Assembly: GCA_036403815.1 (NCBI GenBank)
Contig: DASWQH010000031.1
Span: 1-64,000 of the forward strand
DNA: 64,000 nt
From: JACVRN01 sp036403815
GTDB lineage: Bacteria > Acidobacteriota > Blastocatellia > Pyrinomonadales > Pyrinomonadaceae
Reading direction: 5' to 3'
Shown here: piece by piece, positions 49,303-58,433 of the stretch
How the letters are laid out: the number at the start of each line of letters is the position of its first letter
Position numbering within the stretch: position 1 is the first letter of the stretch
Notes under the pieces: generated by a model
What the model saw: only the letters and a program-made list of their open reading frames with translations
Databases searched by the model: none
What the model was told of the DNA's origin: nothing
Position numbers and translations under genes: made by a program

Positions 49303-49931
49303 AGCTGGAGCGCGATTTTCCGTAGAGAGGCTGGCTTAAATGTAGTTTCATAGCGGCAATCTCCCATGCGTATAAGAAATTGCAACTGCAACCCTGTCGC
49401 CAATGCGTGCTGTTGATAGGCTAACAAAGGCAAGACTTCTTGTTAGCGGAAAGCTACCCTGAGATGCCAGAAAAAATATGCCTGTCAGCGTAGAATGTCA
49501 ATACAGAGAAAAATCAGCGCGGTTCTTCGAGCGGGCAAAAATAGGTTTTACGGGGCAAATCCCGACTGATGGGAAGAGCATTCATACAGCATTTAACGCC
49601 CATCGAATCATAGGGTTTAGCGGCTTGACAAACCCGCAAAAACCTTTATTATCTACGATTCGCTTCCCCCCCAGGCGAAGTAGTTGCCGTAAGTAACACT
49701 TCCGTCAACCTCATAATCAATTAGCTTAAGTATTAGCCTGAAGGCTCGCTCGTATCAGCCCGGAAGCTATTGCTCGAAGGTGCTAATAGCCGCACACCTG
49801 AGAGCTTAGTTTTGAGTGGGACTTCGTTTGTGTGAATCGTTGTAGAGTCTGATTACGAAGTTCTTATCAGGCCATCACTATTGAGAATCAAATCGCAAGC
49901 ATTCTGAATTTAGGAGAAGTTAAGTCCTCGC
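49303..49931 (+). other. intergenic region with promoter and leader of the large surface protein
   Basis: No convincing gene; a 72-codon frame at 49478-49696 crosses the promoter and is rejected. The leader (about 49660-49931) contains TTCGC/GCGAA around a C-run near 49660, AGCC-TGAA-GGCT (49735-49746), and a longer-range pairing TATTAGC (49731-49737) with GCTAATA (49782-49788). It ends with GGAGAAG before the ATG. Confidence 0.45.
49625..49652 (+). promoter_or_regulatory. sigma70-type promoter of the large surface protein
   Basis: TTGACA (49625-49630), 16 bp, TATTAT (49647-49652). It predicts a start near 49660 and a leader of about 270 nt before the ATG at 49932. Confidence 0.6.
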
Positions 49932-52900
49932 ATGTCTAACAAAAAACGACTAATCGCCTGTTTATCCCTCTTCGCTGTTCTAACTTTAATATCAATTAGC
50001 TGGCTGGCCTCACCCGGCATGGCTGCCACCAATTGTACTACTCCAACTTTCGCTCCCGCGCTGAATACTTCTATAACGAACTACCGGCCTACTTACAGTG
50101 CGGTTGGAGATTTTAATAACGACGGTAAAACTGATCTTGCCGTTGGTATGCGGGTTGACCCCTCCGGCTTTATTTACATCTATTTAGGTAAAGGTGATGG
50201 CACCTTTACTATCCCTATGCCGACTGCTGCGGTGGAGTGGCCCGGGGCTATTATTGTTCAAGATTTTAACAATGATGGTTTTAATGATTTAGCAGTTGCT
50301 AACACGGGGAATGTTTCTATTTTACTTGGCAAAGGGACAGGAGCTTTTGGCGCTCCCACCACTTATCCTGTCGGGGTAGGAGGCCCTCATTTGGTGGCCG
50401 CTGACTTTAACGGCGATGGGAAGATCGATCTGGCTCTTAACAACGAATATGCCTATGGTGTCTCCGTTTTATTTGGAGCCGGTAACGGAAGCTTCTCAAG
50501 CCCGACCAAATTTCTCGTAGGACAATGGCCTCAGCAGCTCGTCGCCGGAGATTTTAACAAGGATGGGAAGAGCGATTTAGCGGTCGCTAATTTCGGGACT
50601 AATGACATCTCGATTCTACTCGGAAATGGGGCGGGTTCTTTTAGCCCTGCAACGAGCGTTCCTGTTATGACCAAACCAAGGAACCTTGCTATAGGCGATT
50701 TCAATAATGATCAGATTGCGGATTTAGTGGTTTCTAATATCATTTCTGATAATGTCCCGGTGCTGCTGGGCAAAGGAGACGGCACCTTCAACGCTCCTGC
50801 AAACCATGTGTTCACCTCCAGCCCCGGCTACATTGCGGTCGGTGATTTCAACGCTGACGGTAATGGCGACCTTGTGGTGGGTACGAATGTAGGTAGTGGT
50901 TATGTCACCGCTGTGCTTGGCATGGGCACGGGCGATTTCGGGCCGCCCATGAACTTCATGACATTGAATGGTGCAAGTCCGGCTGTCATTAACATCGCGG
51001 ATTTTAACGGTGATGGTAAAAGCGATCTGCTGGCACTCAGTCCATACATCACTTATACCACCCGCGCTTTCTCTGTCTTTCTAAATACGTCATGTGACCC
51101 GACGCCAACGCCAACGCCGACTCCCGTTGTGGCTCCGACTCCGACGCCAACGCCCAGCCCGACTCCCGTTCCGTCCCCCAGGCCGACGCCGCCTCCGGCT
51201 GGCCCTCACGGCCAGATTGCATTCGCTCGATTTGTCACGGGGCGACAGTTTGAAATTTTCATAGTCAATGCGGACGGCGATTATCCTGCAACGAGAATTA
51301 CCTATAACAGTGAGGGTAGTACCGATCCTATCCCGCCCGGCTCGGATCAGCCCGTCTGGTCTCCCGACAATAAAAAGATTGCCTTTAGAGTTGCCAGCAC
51401 GAATAATACTGATCAAAACCCCGACGGCATCTATGTGATAAATTCTGATGGAACGAATCAAGCCAGAGTATTCATCGGCGCGGCTAACTCTCCAACATGG
51501 TCGCCCGATGGCAAAAAGATAGCTTTCGTCGGCTCGCATAATGACATTTTCAGAGTAGATGCCGACGGCACCAATCTAACGCAGATTACTCACTCCATAA
51601 GCAAAGGAAAGTCTCAAACTGTATGGTCACCCGACGGCAGCAAGATAGCTTTTTCTTATAGCGACCCGGATGTAGACGCATCACCGGAAATCTGCGTGAT
51701 AAATCCTGATGGAAGCGGCCTGACTAATCTGACCAATACGCTGGGAGTGGCTGAGGTTGAGCCTGCATGGTCTCCTGATGGGACGAAGATTGTTTATAAG
51801 GTGCCGGTATACGCGAATTTTGAAATCTATGTGATGAACTCGGACGGCAGCAACCAGCACAGTCTTCCTACAAGGGCATACGGTAACAAACCCACATGGT
51901 CATCCGATGGGACAAAGATAGCTTTCATAGTGGGCAACGGCGGAAGTCTGGGCGGTCAGCTTTACATTATGAATGCTGATGGATCGGATCAGCATCCCTT
52001 GATGACTACGCAGGCTGGCATGGTTTCTCAAGGCGAATTGGAAAAGCCACTTGCAGCCGCAGAAAGTGAGCAGGCAGGGCAATCGCAACCTCAAGCCGCG
52101 ACCTCTACGCCCGGTAATGATAATAACCCTAACTGGCAGCATGCGAAGATACCGTCCAGCATCAGCACGACGACAGGCACGGGACAGAGCGCGGTTATCA
52201 ACACCGCCTTCGCAACGCAGCTTCAAGCCATCGTTCGTGATAACGGCGACAATCCTGTGAGCGGCGTTACCGTCACCTTCACGGCACTGTCAGGCGCTGT
52301 AGGAGCGAGCGGCACATTCCCCGGCAACGCGTCGGTGGCGACTGCAACTACAGACAGCAACGGCGTGGCAACCGCTCCAGTGTTTACAGCCAATAGCAAG
52401 ACCGGCAGCTACAATATAGTCGCAAGCTTTTCCGGCGTTACGCCATCTGCAACATTCAACCTCACCAATGCGAAAGCCAGCCAGACCATCACGTTCGGGG
52501 CGCTCACAGGTAAGACCTTCGGCGACCAGAGCTTTACGGTGAGCGCCACTTCAGACTCCAGCTTGCCCGTGAGCTTCGCAGCCACAGGCCAGTGCTCAAT
52601 TATCAACTCGACGGTTCAAATCGCAGGAGCTGGAAGCTGCACGATTACCGCTTCACAGGGCGGTGACAGCAATTACAACCCTGCGACAGATGTTTCGCAG
52701 TCCTTCGATATTGCGAAAGCAGCTTCGACTACAACCGTCATCTCTTCCGCCAGTCCATCTGATTCGGGACAGAGCGTGACATTTACGGCGACAGTCGCAA
52801 CCACAGCAGGGACACCTACAGGGACGGTGCAGTTCAAGGATGGCAGCACCAACCTTGGCTTGCCCGTTGACCTGAGCGCGAGTGGCGTTGCCACATTCTC

Positions 52901-54476
52901 GACTTCAACCCTGACAACCGGCACGCACAACATCACAGCCGTCTACAGCGGAGATGCGAACTTCGCCGCCTCTACAGGCACACTCACAGATGGACAGGTC
53001 GTAAATATTCAGCCCTCCATCTCCGTCAATGATTTCTCGGTCACGGAAGGCCAATCGGGCACAGCCGATGCGGTCTTTACCGTCACGCTTTCAAAGGCCA
53101 GTAATCTAACTGTAAAGGTGGACTTCTCAACAGCGAATGATACGGCGACGGCTGGAAGTGATTATCAGGCGGCCTCCGGCACGCTCTCCTTTATTCCCGG
53201 AGACTTAACCCAGACCATCACGGTGCCGGTTAATGGCGACACAGCCAATGAGGGCAATGAGAGATTCACTCTGAGCTTAACCAATCCGCAGAATGCTACA
53301 ATCGTTGATGCTCAGGGTGTTGGAACTATCCTCAACGACGATTCACCGAGCGTGCAATTCTCAAGCCTTAGCTTCAGCTTCGGCGAGGCGGCAGGTCATG
53401 GAGATATTACAGTCAACAGAACCGGCGACCTTTCCAACGCTATCACGGTTGATTATTCGACGAGCGATCAGTCGGGATTAAAACCCTGCCAGACCAACGA
53501 TAATGGCATCGCATCAGACCGCTGCGACTATGCAACCGCAGTCGGAACACTGCGCTTTGCCGCAGGCGAGCAGAGTAAATCCATACAGATTCCCATTATC
53601 AATGATGGTTATGTAGAAGCCTCTGAAGCCTTCACCATCGTCCTCTTCAACGCGCAGGGGGCAAGTCTCGGTGATTCCACAGCGACAGTGACCGTTGTGG
53701 ATAACGACAACCAGACGGCTTCACAGAACATCATTGACGACCAGGCATTCTTCATCCAACAGCAGTATGTAGACTTCCTGGGACGCGTAGCCGAAGACGC
53801 TGGCTTCAAGTTCTGGAACGATAGAATGTCTGATTGTCCTGCGGGACAGACTTGCGACCGTACAGATACCAGCTTGAGGTTCTTCCAATCGGACGAGTTT
53901 CAGGAGAGAGGCTTCTACGTCTACCGCCTATATGATGCCGTGATGGGAAGGCTGCCCAAGTATGCGGAGTTCGTGCCTGACGTTGCACGCTTGAACGGCC
54001 CACAAACTCCCGCTGAGCAGAGACTGGGCAAAGATGCCTATCTGCTGGATTTCATGAACAAGCAGGAGTTCCGTAATCTGTACGGGGCATATATCTCCGC
54101 GGATGGCCTGACCGCTGTGGATGCTGCGGGGTTTGTTAACGCATTATGCGCCAGGGCAGGAATTACACCCGCCAGTAAGCAGACGTTGATTAATAACTTG
54201 CAGAGCGGAGCTAAGAACCCGTCGCAAACCGTCGAAGACTTTATTCTGACGCCTGAGATGAGCAGTGTCGGGACTCTGTACTACGACCGTGGGTTCATCA
54301 CCATGCAGTACTTTGGTTATCTAAGGCGTGATCCTGACACGGGAGGGTTCACCTTCTGGGTAAGCCAGTTGATTGGACAAGGTGCGTCGCATCCACAGGA
54401 TTACCGCTTTATGGTCGGAGGGTTCCTGCAATCCGATGAATACAGATTCCGCTTCGCCTTGATCTCTGCTCATTAA
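49932..54476 (+). CDS. large secreted multidomain surface protein (VCBS, TolB-like, Ig-like, Calx-beta, DUF4214)
   Basis: 1514 residues. In order: signal peptide (1-32); seven or so VCBS/FG-GAP repeats of the DFNNDGKTDLAVG type (35-380), a Ca-binding propeller; a PTPTP linker (388-430); a TolB/PD40-like propeller with WSPDGTKIVYKV-type blades (431-720); Ig-like domains including a Big-1 (KIPSSISTTTGTGQ, about 755-860), a sticky SQTITFGALTGKTFGDQ module, and an Ig-3-like domain (SASPSDSGQSVTFTATV); two Calx-beta domains (1035-1250); and a C-terminal DUF4214 (FFIQQQYVDFLGRVAEDAGF, LQSDEYRFRF). It is probably an adhesin or matrix protein. No sortase or PEP-CTERM anchor is visible. Confidence 0.9.
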   Translation: MSNKKRLIACLSLFAVLTLISISWLASPGMAATNCTTPTFAPALNTSITNYRPTYSAVGDFNNDGKTDLAVGMRVDPSGFIYIYLGKGDGTFTIPMPTAAVEWPGAIIVQDFNNDGFNDLAVANTGNVSILLGKGTGAFGAPTTYPVGVGGPHLVAADFNGDGKIDLALNNEYAYGVSVLFGAGNGSFSSPTKFLVGQWPQQLVAGDFNKDGKSDLAVANFGTNDISILLGNGAGSFSPATSVPVMTKPRNLAIGDFNNDQIADLVVSNIISDNVPVLLGKGDGTFNAPANHVFTSSPGYIAVGDFNADGNGDLVVGTNVGSGYVTAVLGMGTGDFGPPMNFMTLNGASPAVINIADFNGDGKSDLLALSPYITYTTRAFSVFLNTSCDPTPTPTPTPVVAPTPTPTPSPTPVPSPRPTPPPAGPHGQIAFARFVTGRQFEIFIVNADGDYPATRITYNSEGSTDPIPPGSDQPVWSPDNKKIAFRVASTNNTDQNPDGIYVINSDGTNQARVFIGAANSPTWSPDGKKIAFVGSHNDIFRVDADGTNLTQITHSISKGKSQTVWSPDGSKIAFSYSDPDVDASPEICVINPDGSGLTNLTNTLGVAEVEPAWSPDGTKIVYKVPVYANFEIYVMNSDGSNQHSLPTRAYGNKPTWSSDGTKIAFIVGNGGSLGGQLYIMNADGSDQHPLMTTQAGMVSQGELEKPLAAAESEQAGQSQPQAATSTPGNDNNPNWQHAKIPSSISTTTGTGQSAVINTAFATQLQAIVRDNGDNPVSGVTVTFTALSGAVGASGTFPGNASVATATTDSNGVATAPVFTANSKTGSYNIVASFSGVTPSATFNLTNAKASQTITFGALTGKTFGDQSFTVSATSDSSLPVSFAATGQCSIINSTVQIAGAGSCTITASQGGDSNYNPATDVSQSFDIAKAASTTTVISSASPSDSGQSVTFTATVATTAGTPTGTVQFKDGSTNLGLPVDLSASGVATFSTSTLTTGTHNITAVYSGDANFAASTGTLTDGQVVNIQPSISVNDFSVTEGQSGTADAVFTVTLSKASNLTVKVDFSTANDTATAGSDYQAASGTLSFIPGDLTQTITVPVNGDTANEGNERFTLSLTNPQNATIVDAQGVGTILNDDSPSVQFSSLSFSFGEAAGHGDITVNRTGDLSNAITVDYSTSDQSGLKPCQTNDNGIASDRCDYATAVGTLRFAAGEQSKSIQIPIINDGYVEASEAFTIVLFNAQGASLGDSTATVTVVDNDNQTASQNIIDDQAFFIQQQYVDFLGRVAEDAGFKFWNDRMSDCPAGQTCDRTDTSLRFFQSDEFQERGFYVYRLYDAVMGRLPKYAEFVPDVARLNGPQTPAEQRLGKDAYLLDFMNKQEFRNLYGAYISADGLTAVDAAGFVNALCARAGITPASKQTLINNLQSGAKNPSQTVEDFILTPEMSSVGTLYYDRGFITMQYFGYLRRDPDTGGFTFWVSQLIGQGASHPQDYRFMVGGFLQSDEYRFRFALISAH

Positions 54477-54542
54477 GGCGAAATTGGGAGTGGGCTGCAA
54501 GCTTCACTCTAACCGTAATGAACAGTCAGCGGGACATGATGC

Positions 54543-54573
54543 AAAGGGGCGAGTCACATAGACTCGTCCCTTT
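54543..54573 (+). terminator. hairpin after the surface protein gene
   Basis: AAAGGGGCGAGTC (54543-54555) pairs with GACTCGTCCCTTT (54561-54573), 13 bp with one G-T pair and an ACATA loop, 67 bp after the stop. No long T-run follows. Confidence 0.6.
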
Positions 54574-54583
54574 GTAGTAATGA

Positions 54584-54861
54584 GAAGCTGTTTGAGAAAT
54601 CAATGGTGTGCGCCGCAGGCACATCCAGCGTTTGCGCCGCAGGCGCAGCAAGATGGTAGCCAGAGGCAGAGGCGGACGCTAGTCCGTCTCTGCCTCTGGT
54701 CAGAGTGTAGCTATCATTCGCGCCCTGAAGGGAGCGCGTAGATTCTACGCGCTCCCTTCAGGGCGCGTACTCTCAAACTCGTACTTGGTTCCAGACGTTG
54801 CACGTCTGGCTACCTTCTCCATCGCCGCTCGCGCGGCGGTAAAGAGTTCTCAAACAGCTTC
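54584..54861. repeat. palindromic element with perfect 15-bp terminal inverted repeats (family E)
   Basis: GAAGCTGTTTGAGAA (54584-54598) and TTCTCAAACAGCTTC (54847-54861) are exact inverted repeats; TGA occurs outside each end (54581-54583, 54862-54864). Inside are GCGCCGCAGGCGC, CCAGAGGCAGAGG/CCTCTGCCTCTGG-type, GCGCCCTGAAGGGAGCGCG and CCAGACGTTGCACGTCTGG hairpins and a GCCGC/GCGGC hairpin. The terminal repeats match family A, while the interior differs. Confidence 0.8.
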
Positions 54862-55114
54862 TGAATACTTCTCTATGTGCGAACTCTTGTGAAATGCTAC
54901 ACCCGGTTTGCCTTCAGCCGGAGAGAGGCGCGAACTATTATCGTGCAATCGTACACGGCTTTAGTATAGAAGCGATGCAAGTCAGTCGTCTCCGAGTGTC
55001 GTTCGCTTCATCGTGAAGTTTGCGTGAATGATTATCGCAGACAGAGCTTTTACGGGTTGATTTAATTGCACGGCAGTCTGTGAGAAAAAGAAGCGCCGGG
55101 AGTGGTACGGTCAT

Positions 55115-55123
55115 TGCTATAAT
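55115..55123 (+). promoter_or_regulatory. extended -10 promoter of the putative small RNA
   Basis: TGCTATAAT (55115-55123) is a perfect TGn-TATAAT extended -10. There is no good -35, as expected for this promoter type. It predicts a start near 55130. Confidence 0.6.
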
Positions 55124-55129
55124 CGTTCC

Positions 55130-55354
55130 CCGTAAAACAAGAGGGAAAGAAAACAGATCGGGTCAGGCTCTTTGAGACAGCAAGTGTATGAAAGCTTTGG
55201 GGGAGGCTCTCATTCACATTTTTAGATGATAGCCCTTTGGGGGAGGGGCTATTCATTAAGCAAAGGGCTGTCTCTGTTGGGGCAATGGGGCTGTTAATCT
55301 TTCCGAGCGATTTGGGGGAGTCGCTTGGAACGACTAGCAGCCCTTGTTTTTTTT
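55130..55354 (+). ncRNA. putative small RNA with three stem-loops sharing one ten-base loop
   Basis: Three stems present the identical loop TTTGGGGGAG. Hairpin 1: ATGAaAGC (55188-55195), loop 55196-55205, GCTcTCAT. Hairpin 2: TAGCCC (55230-55235), loop 55236-55245, GGGCTA, extended with one bulge. Hairpin 3: TTCCGAGCGA (55301-55310), loop 55311-55320, TCGCTTGGAA, ten pairs. AAGGGCTG (55263-55270) can pair with CAGCCCTT (55338-55345), which is followed by eight T, giving an intrinsic terminator. An extended -10 lies about seven bases before 55130. Stems differ and loops agree, which points to selection on the loop. A reverse-strand frame here (55062-55445) is rejected. The loop ends GGAG, as in CsrA-binding or Shine-Dalgarno-like motifs. 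Function unknown. Confidence 0.7.
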
Positions 55355-55493
55355 GTTTTCGAGGCGAAGAAACTTGCGCCCGATTAAGTTTCTCAAGAAA
55401 GTAAAAACGGTTTCGGAAAGATAAAGCGTTTGACTCTACGGTCATAAGCTTTATTATCCGAAATATTTTTTTGATTTCACGTGAGAGCAGAAG

Positions 55494-57152
55494 ATGTCAG
55501 AGTACGTTGAAGTACAAACTAATGTTGAAGAGCCACCGCTTGAGATGTCCAGCCGTCGTCGCTGGGCTGTGACGGCGGGCGTGATGACGGGAATGTTTCT
55601 GGCGGCGCTTGAGGCCACAGTGGTCTCGACCGCCATGCCGACCGTCATAGCCTCGCTCGGCGGCTTGAGCCATTATAGCTGGGTCTTCTCGGCCTATCTC
55701 ATCACGTCCACGGTGACGGTGCCGGTCTGGGGCAAGCTCTCAGACCTGTATGGACGCCGCCTCTTTTACCAGCTCGGCATAGCGGTCTTTCTCTTAGGCT
55801 CAATCCTGTCGGGCATGTCCACCTCCATGACGCAGCTCATAGCATTCCGCGCGATACAGGGCTTGGGCGCAGGCGCTCTGATACCGCTCGGCATGACTAT
55901 CATCGGCGACATCTACACGCTCAAGGAGAGAGCGCGTATGCAGGCGCTCTTTAGCGGCGTCTGGGGATTTTCGAGCGTCATAGGCCCCGTCGCCGGAGGC
56001 TTCATCACGGATCAACTGTCATGGCGCTGGGTCTTCTACATAAACATTCCGGTCGGACTCGCGGCGGCTCTTATCATGGGTCTGGCTTTGAAAGAGCCTA
56101 GACGACACACGCGGCCTGCGATTGATTACGCGGGCGCTATTGTTTTGATGATAGCGATTACGCTGCTGATGCTGGCGCTCGTGGAAGGCGGCGCAAGCGT
56201 TGCGACGCTGACAAGCCCGCGCAATCTAATCCTGTTGGCGGGCGCGAGCTTGCTCACAGCCCTCTTCGTCTGGATAGAGCTGCGTGCGCGCGATCCGATT
56301 GTGCCGTTCGTGCTCTTTCGCAATCGTGTGGTGCTGGTCTCAATCGTGGCTGGATTCCTGGCGGGCGTAGCAATGTTCGGAGCGATTACCTTCGTGCCGC
56401 TCTTTGCGCAGGGAGCACTGGGCGCGACCGCGACCGAGGCCGGGTCGCTTCTGACGCCGCTCATGTTGAGCTGGGTCGGGCTTTCCGTTATAGGCGGGCG
56501 GCTGCTGCTGCGCGTAGGCTACAAGCCTACAAGCATAGTCGGCTTCATACTGCTCACAGCAGGCATGTCGCTGCTTGCAAACTTTAATCTGGACACGCGG
56601 CGCATCTGGCTTTATCTGGATTTGGTAATGGTCGGCGCTGGCCTGGGGCTGACAATGCTGACGCTTCTGATTGCAGTGCAGCAAGCAGTGCCGCGCGCAC
56701 AACTGGGCATCGCCACCTCTCTCAACCAGTTTTCCAGAAGCATCGGCGGCGCGGTCGGCGTAGCCGTCATGGGCACTGTGCTCTCAGCCGGACTGACTTC
56801 GTACCTGAGCGAATTTGCTAGCCGTAATCCGGTTGCCCTGTCAACGCAAAGAGCAGCGGAGCTGGCCGCCAATCCGAATGCGCTGATAGAGCCTGCGGCG
56901 CGCGCTACTTTGCCGCCCGCCGCGCTCAATGCGCTTCAAAGCGCGCTCGCATACGCAATCCATAATGTCTTCTGGGTCGCCACGGTCGTCGCCGCTCTGG
57001 CGCTGCTGGCCTCCTTCGCCCTGCCACGCGCAGGCGACAGCAAGACACAACCCCCGACCGAAGAGTCCTGCTCCGCGGAAGCCTGCGAGCGACTCGTCGC
57101 CGCCGAACTCGCCACCTTCGACCCCGAACACGAACCAGTAGAGCAAGTATGA
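55494..57152 (+). CDS. MFS drug-efflux transporter, DHA2 (EmrB/QacA) type
   Basis: A 552-residue membrane protein with 14 predicted helices. The N-terminus VMTGMFLAALEATVVSTAMPTV is the DHA2 motif D1, GKLSDLYGRRLFYQLGI is motif A, and WRWVFYINIPVGL is motif C-like. These drug:proton antiporters export many hydrophobic compounds. The last 40 residues form a soluble Glu-rich tail with CSAEACE. It lies downstream of the putative small RNA, whose terminator ends 140 bp before the ATG. An EmrA-type partner is not present in the window. Confidence 0.93.
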   Translation: MSEYVEVQTNVEEPPLEMSSRRRWAVTAGVMTGMFLAALEATVVSTAMPTVIASLGGLSHYSWVFSAYLITSTVTVPVWGKLSDLYGRRLFYQLGIAVFLLGSILSGMSTSMTQLIAFRAIQGLGAGALIPLGMTIIGDIYTLKERARMQALFSGVWGFSSVIGPVAGGFITDQLSWRWVFYINIPVGLAAALIMGLALKEPRRHTRPAIDYAGAIVLMIAITLLMLALVEGGASVATLTSPRNLILLAGASLLTALFVWIELRARDPIVPFVLFRNRVVLVSIVAGFLAGVAMFGAITFVPLFAQGALGATATEAGSLLTPLMLSWVGLSVIGGRLLLRVGYKPTSIVGFILLTAGMSLLANFNLDTRRIWLYLDLVMVGAGLGLTMLTLLIAVQQAVPRAQLGIATSLNQFSRSIGGAVGVAVMGTVLSAGLTSYLSEFASRNPVALSTQRAAELAANPNALIEPAARATLPPAALNALQSALAYAIHNVFWVATVVAALALLASFALPRAGDSKTQPPTEESCSAEACERLVAAELATFDPEHEPVEQV

Positions 57153-57236
57153 ATGCAGAATGCAGAATGATGAACGAAAAGAAGATTCAAGTTGAATTAT
57201 CACACATTCATCATTCTGCATTCTGACTTCTGCATT
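57152..57236. repeat. hairpin with AATGCAGAATGCAGAATG arms
   Basis: AATGCAGAATGCAGAATGATG (from 57152, two arms of about 22-30 bases) pairs with TTCATCATTCTGCATTCTGA...TGCATT (57207-57236). It is the same type as the arm pair at 40149-40283. It separates the convergent MFS and SDR genes. Confidence 0.7.
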
Positions 57237-57243
57237 GCCCTTC

Positions 57244-58026
57244 TCATCCTTGTAGTAGTGATTGTGTGCCGTCTATAAAGACTTCTGTGCCGGAGATGTG
57301 GCTTGAGGCGTCGGAGGCCAGGAAGAGTACGAGTTGCGCGACCTGCTCGGAAGTTCCCGGCGTGCCGTCAGTCAGGGGAATATCACCTTCAGGAAACTTC
57401 ACAGGCTCGCGTACCTTTTCCAGATCGCGCGCCTCCGAGTTCTCTTCAATCTCGGTATCAATCGCGCCGGGGCAGATACAGTTAACGCGTATGCGATGCG
57501 AAGCCAACTCCAGCGCCATCATCTTTGTGAAAGCGACCTGCCCGGCCTTCGAGCATGAATAGGCGGTCGCGCCCGTGTTGCTGAAGATGCGCGTGCCGTT
57601 GACCGAGGACGTGACGATAACAGACCCGCCGCGCTTCTTCAGGTACGGCACCGCGTATTTAACCGTCAGGAACGTCCCCTTCAAATTAATGTCCAGAGTT
57701 TTATCCCACTCCTTGGGTGTTAATTCTTCAATGGGCGCCCACACGCCGTTGATGCCTGCATTAGCAAAGACAATATCAATGCGCCCCCATTCGTCTGCGA
57801 GCTGTTCTATTGCGCGCAACATCTCTTCGGGTTGAGAGATGTCCGCCGTGAGCGCTATGGCCTGACCCTTCGCTCGCTTAATCTTCCTGACCGTCTCTTT
57901 AAGCTCATCCTCCGTGCGGCCAAGAGCGCCAATGCGCGCTCCCTCTTTCGCCAGCAACAGCGCCGCCGCCTTTCCTATGCCTGAGCCTGCGCCCGTGATG
58001 AGCGCGACGCGATCCTTTAACTGCAT
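57244..58026 (-). CDS. short-chain dehydrogenase/reductase (SDR)
   Basis: A 260-residue NAD(P)-dependent oxidoreductase. The cofactor motif GAGSGIGKAAALLLAKEG (TGxxxGxG) is at the start, NAG is in IVFANAGINGVW, and the catalytic Ser and YSCSKAGQVAF (YxxxK) are present. The end (SGTEVFIDGTQSLLQ) is the usual classical SDR pattern. Gly-Arg at positions 36-37 after the second strand favours NADP. The substrate is unknown. A family B element separates it from the divergent TetR gene. Confidence 0.92.
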   Translation of the reverse strand: MQLKDRVALITGAGSGIGKAAALLLAKEGARIGALGRTEDELKETVRKIKRAKGQAIALTADISQPEEMLRAIEQLADEWGRIDIVFANAGINGVWAPIEELTPKEWDKTLDINLKGTFLTVKYAVPYLKKRGGSVIVTSSVNGTRIFSNTGATAYSCSKAGQVAFTKMMALELASHRIRVNCICPGAIDTEIEENSEARDLEKVREPVKFPEGDIPLTDGTPGTSEQVAQLVLFLASDASSHISGTEVFIDGTQSLLQG

Positions 58027-58080
58027 CTCAAAACTCCTCCCCGGATTGTTCTCTCTTTTAGAGAGTTACTTTAGCTGATT

Positions 58081-58308
58081 TTAAGCCCCTGACAGGGGCG
58101 ACAGAATTTAGCCCACGGCGTAAGCCGTGGGAATTAAGTCAACATTTGAAATTCAAGCCCCGTAGGGGCGACATAAGTTTTGTGGCCGTATAGAAATCCT
58201 TTGCCGTCAAATTTATGTCGCCCCTACGGGGCTTATAACATTTTCCGCTTCTGGTGTCCCACGGCTTACGCCGTGGGCTAAATTCTGTCGTCCCTTTCAG
58301 GGGCTTAA
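58081..58308. repeat. palindromic element, family B (copy 4)
   Basis: AGCCCCTGACAGGGGCG, TAGCCCACGGCGTAAGCCGT, the central GCCCCGTAGGGGCGACATAA pair, CCCACGGCTTACGCCGTGGG and a final GTCCCTTTCAGGGGC. It lies between the divergent SDR and TetR genes, upstream of the TetR promoter. Confidence 0.75.
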
Positions 58309-58377
58309 AACAGGTAGTACCTAAATGCAATTTGCTATAGCGTCCCACCTCTTTTGAGCTTTCTTTGAAAGAAGTGC

Positions 58378-58421
58378 TTGACAAAATCGGCAATCAGAAT
58401 AAAATACGAGCGTTCGTTTTC
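58378..58421 (+). promoter_or_regulatory. tetR promoter and operator
   Basis: TTGACA (58378-58383), a 16-bp spacer and TAAAAT (58400-58405). AAATACGAGCGTTCGTTTTC (58402-58421) overlaps the -10 and start site and matches the site at 59207-59226 in 16 of 20 positions. Position over the start site suggests autorepression. Confidence 0.7.
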
Positions 58422-58433
58422 TTAGGTAGATTC

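Noticed and set aside
49478..49696. 72-codon frame before the large surface protein
   Set aside because: It covers a clear promoter and a C-rich hairpin and has no domain.
55062..55445. 127-codon minus-strand frame over the putative small RNA
   Set aside because: Low-complexity translation with no domain; its sequence is explained by repeated hairpins, and it reads across a promoter and terminator.
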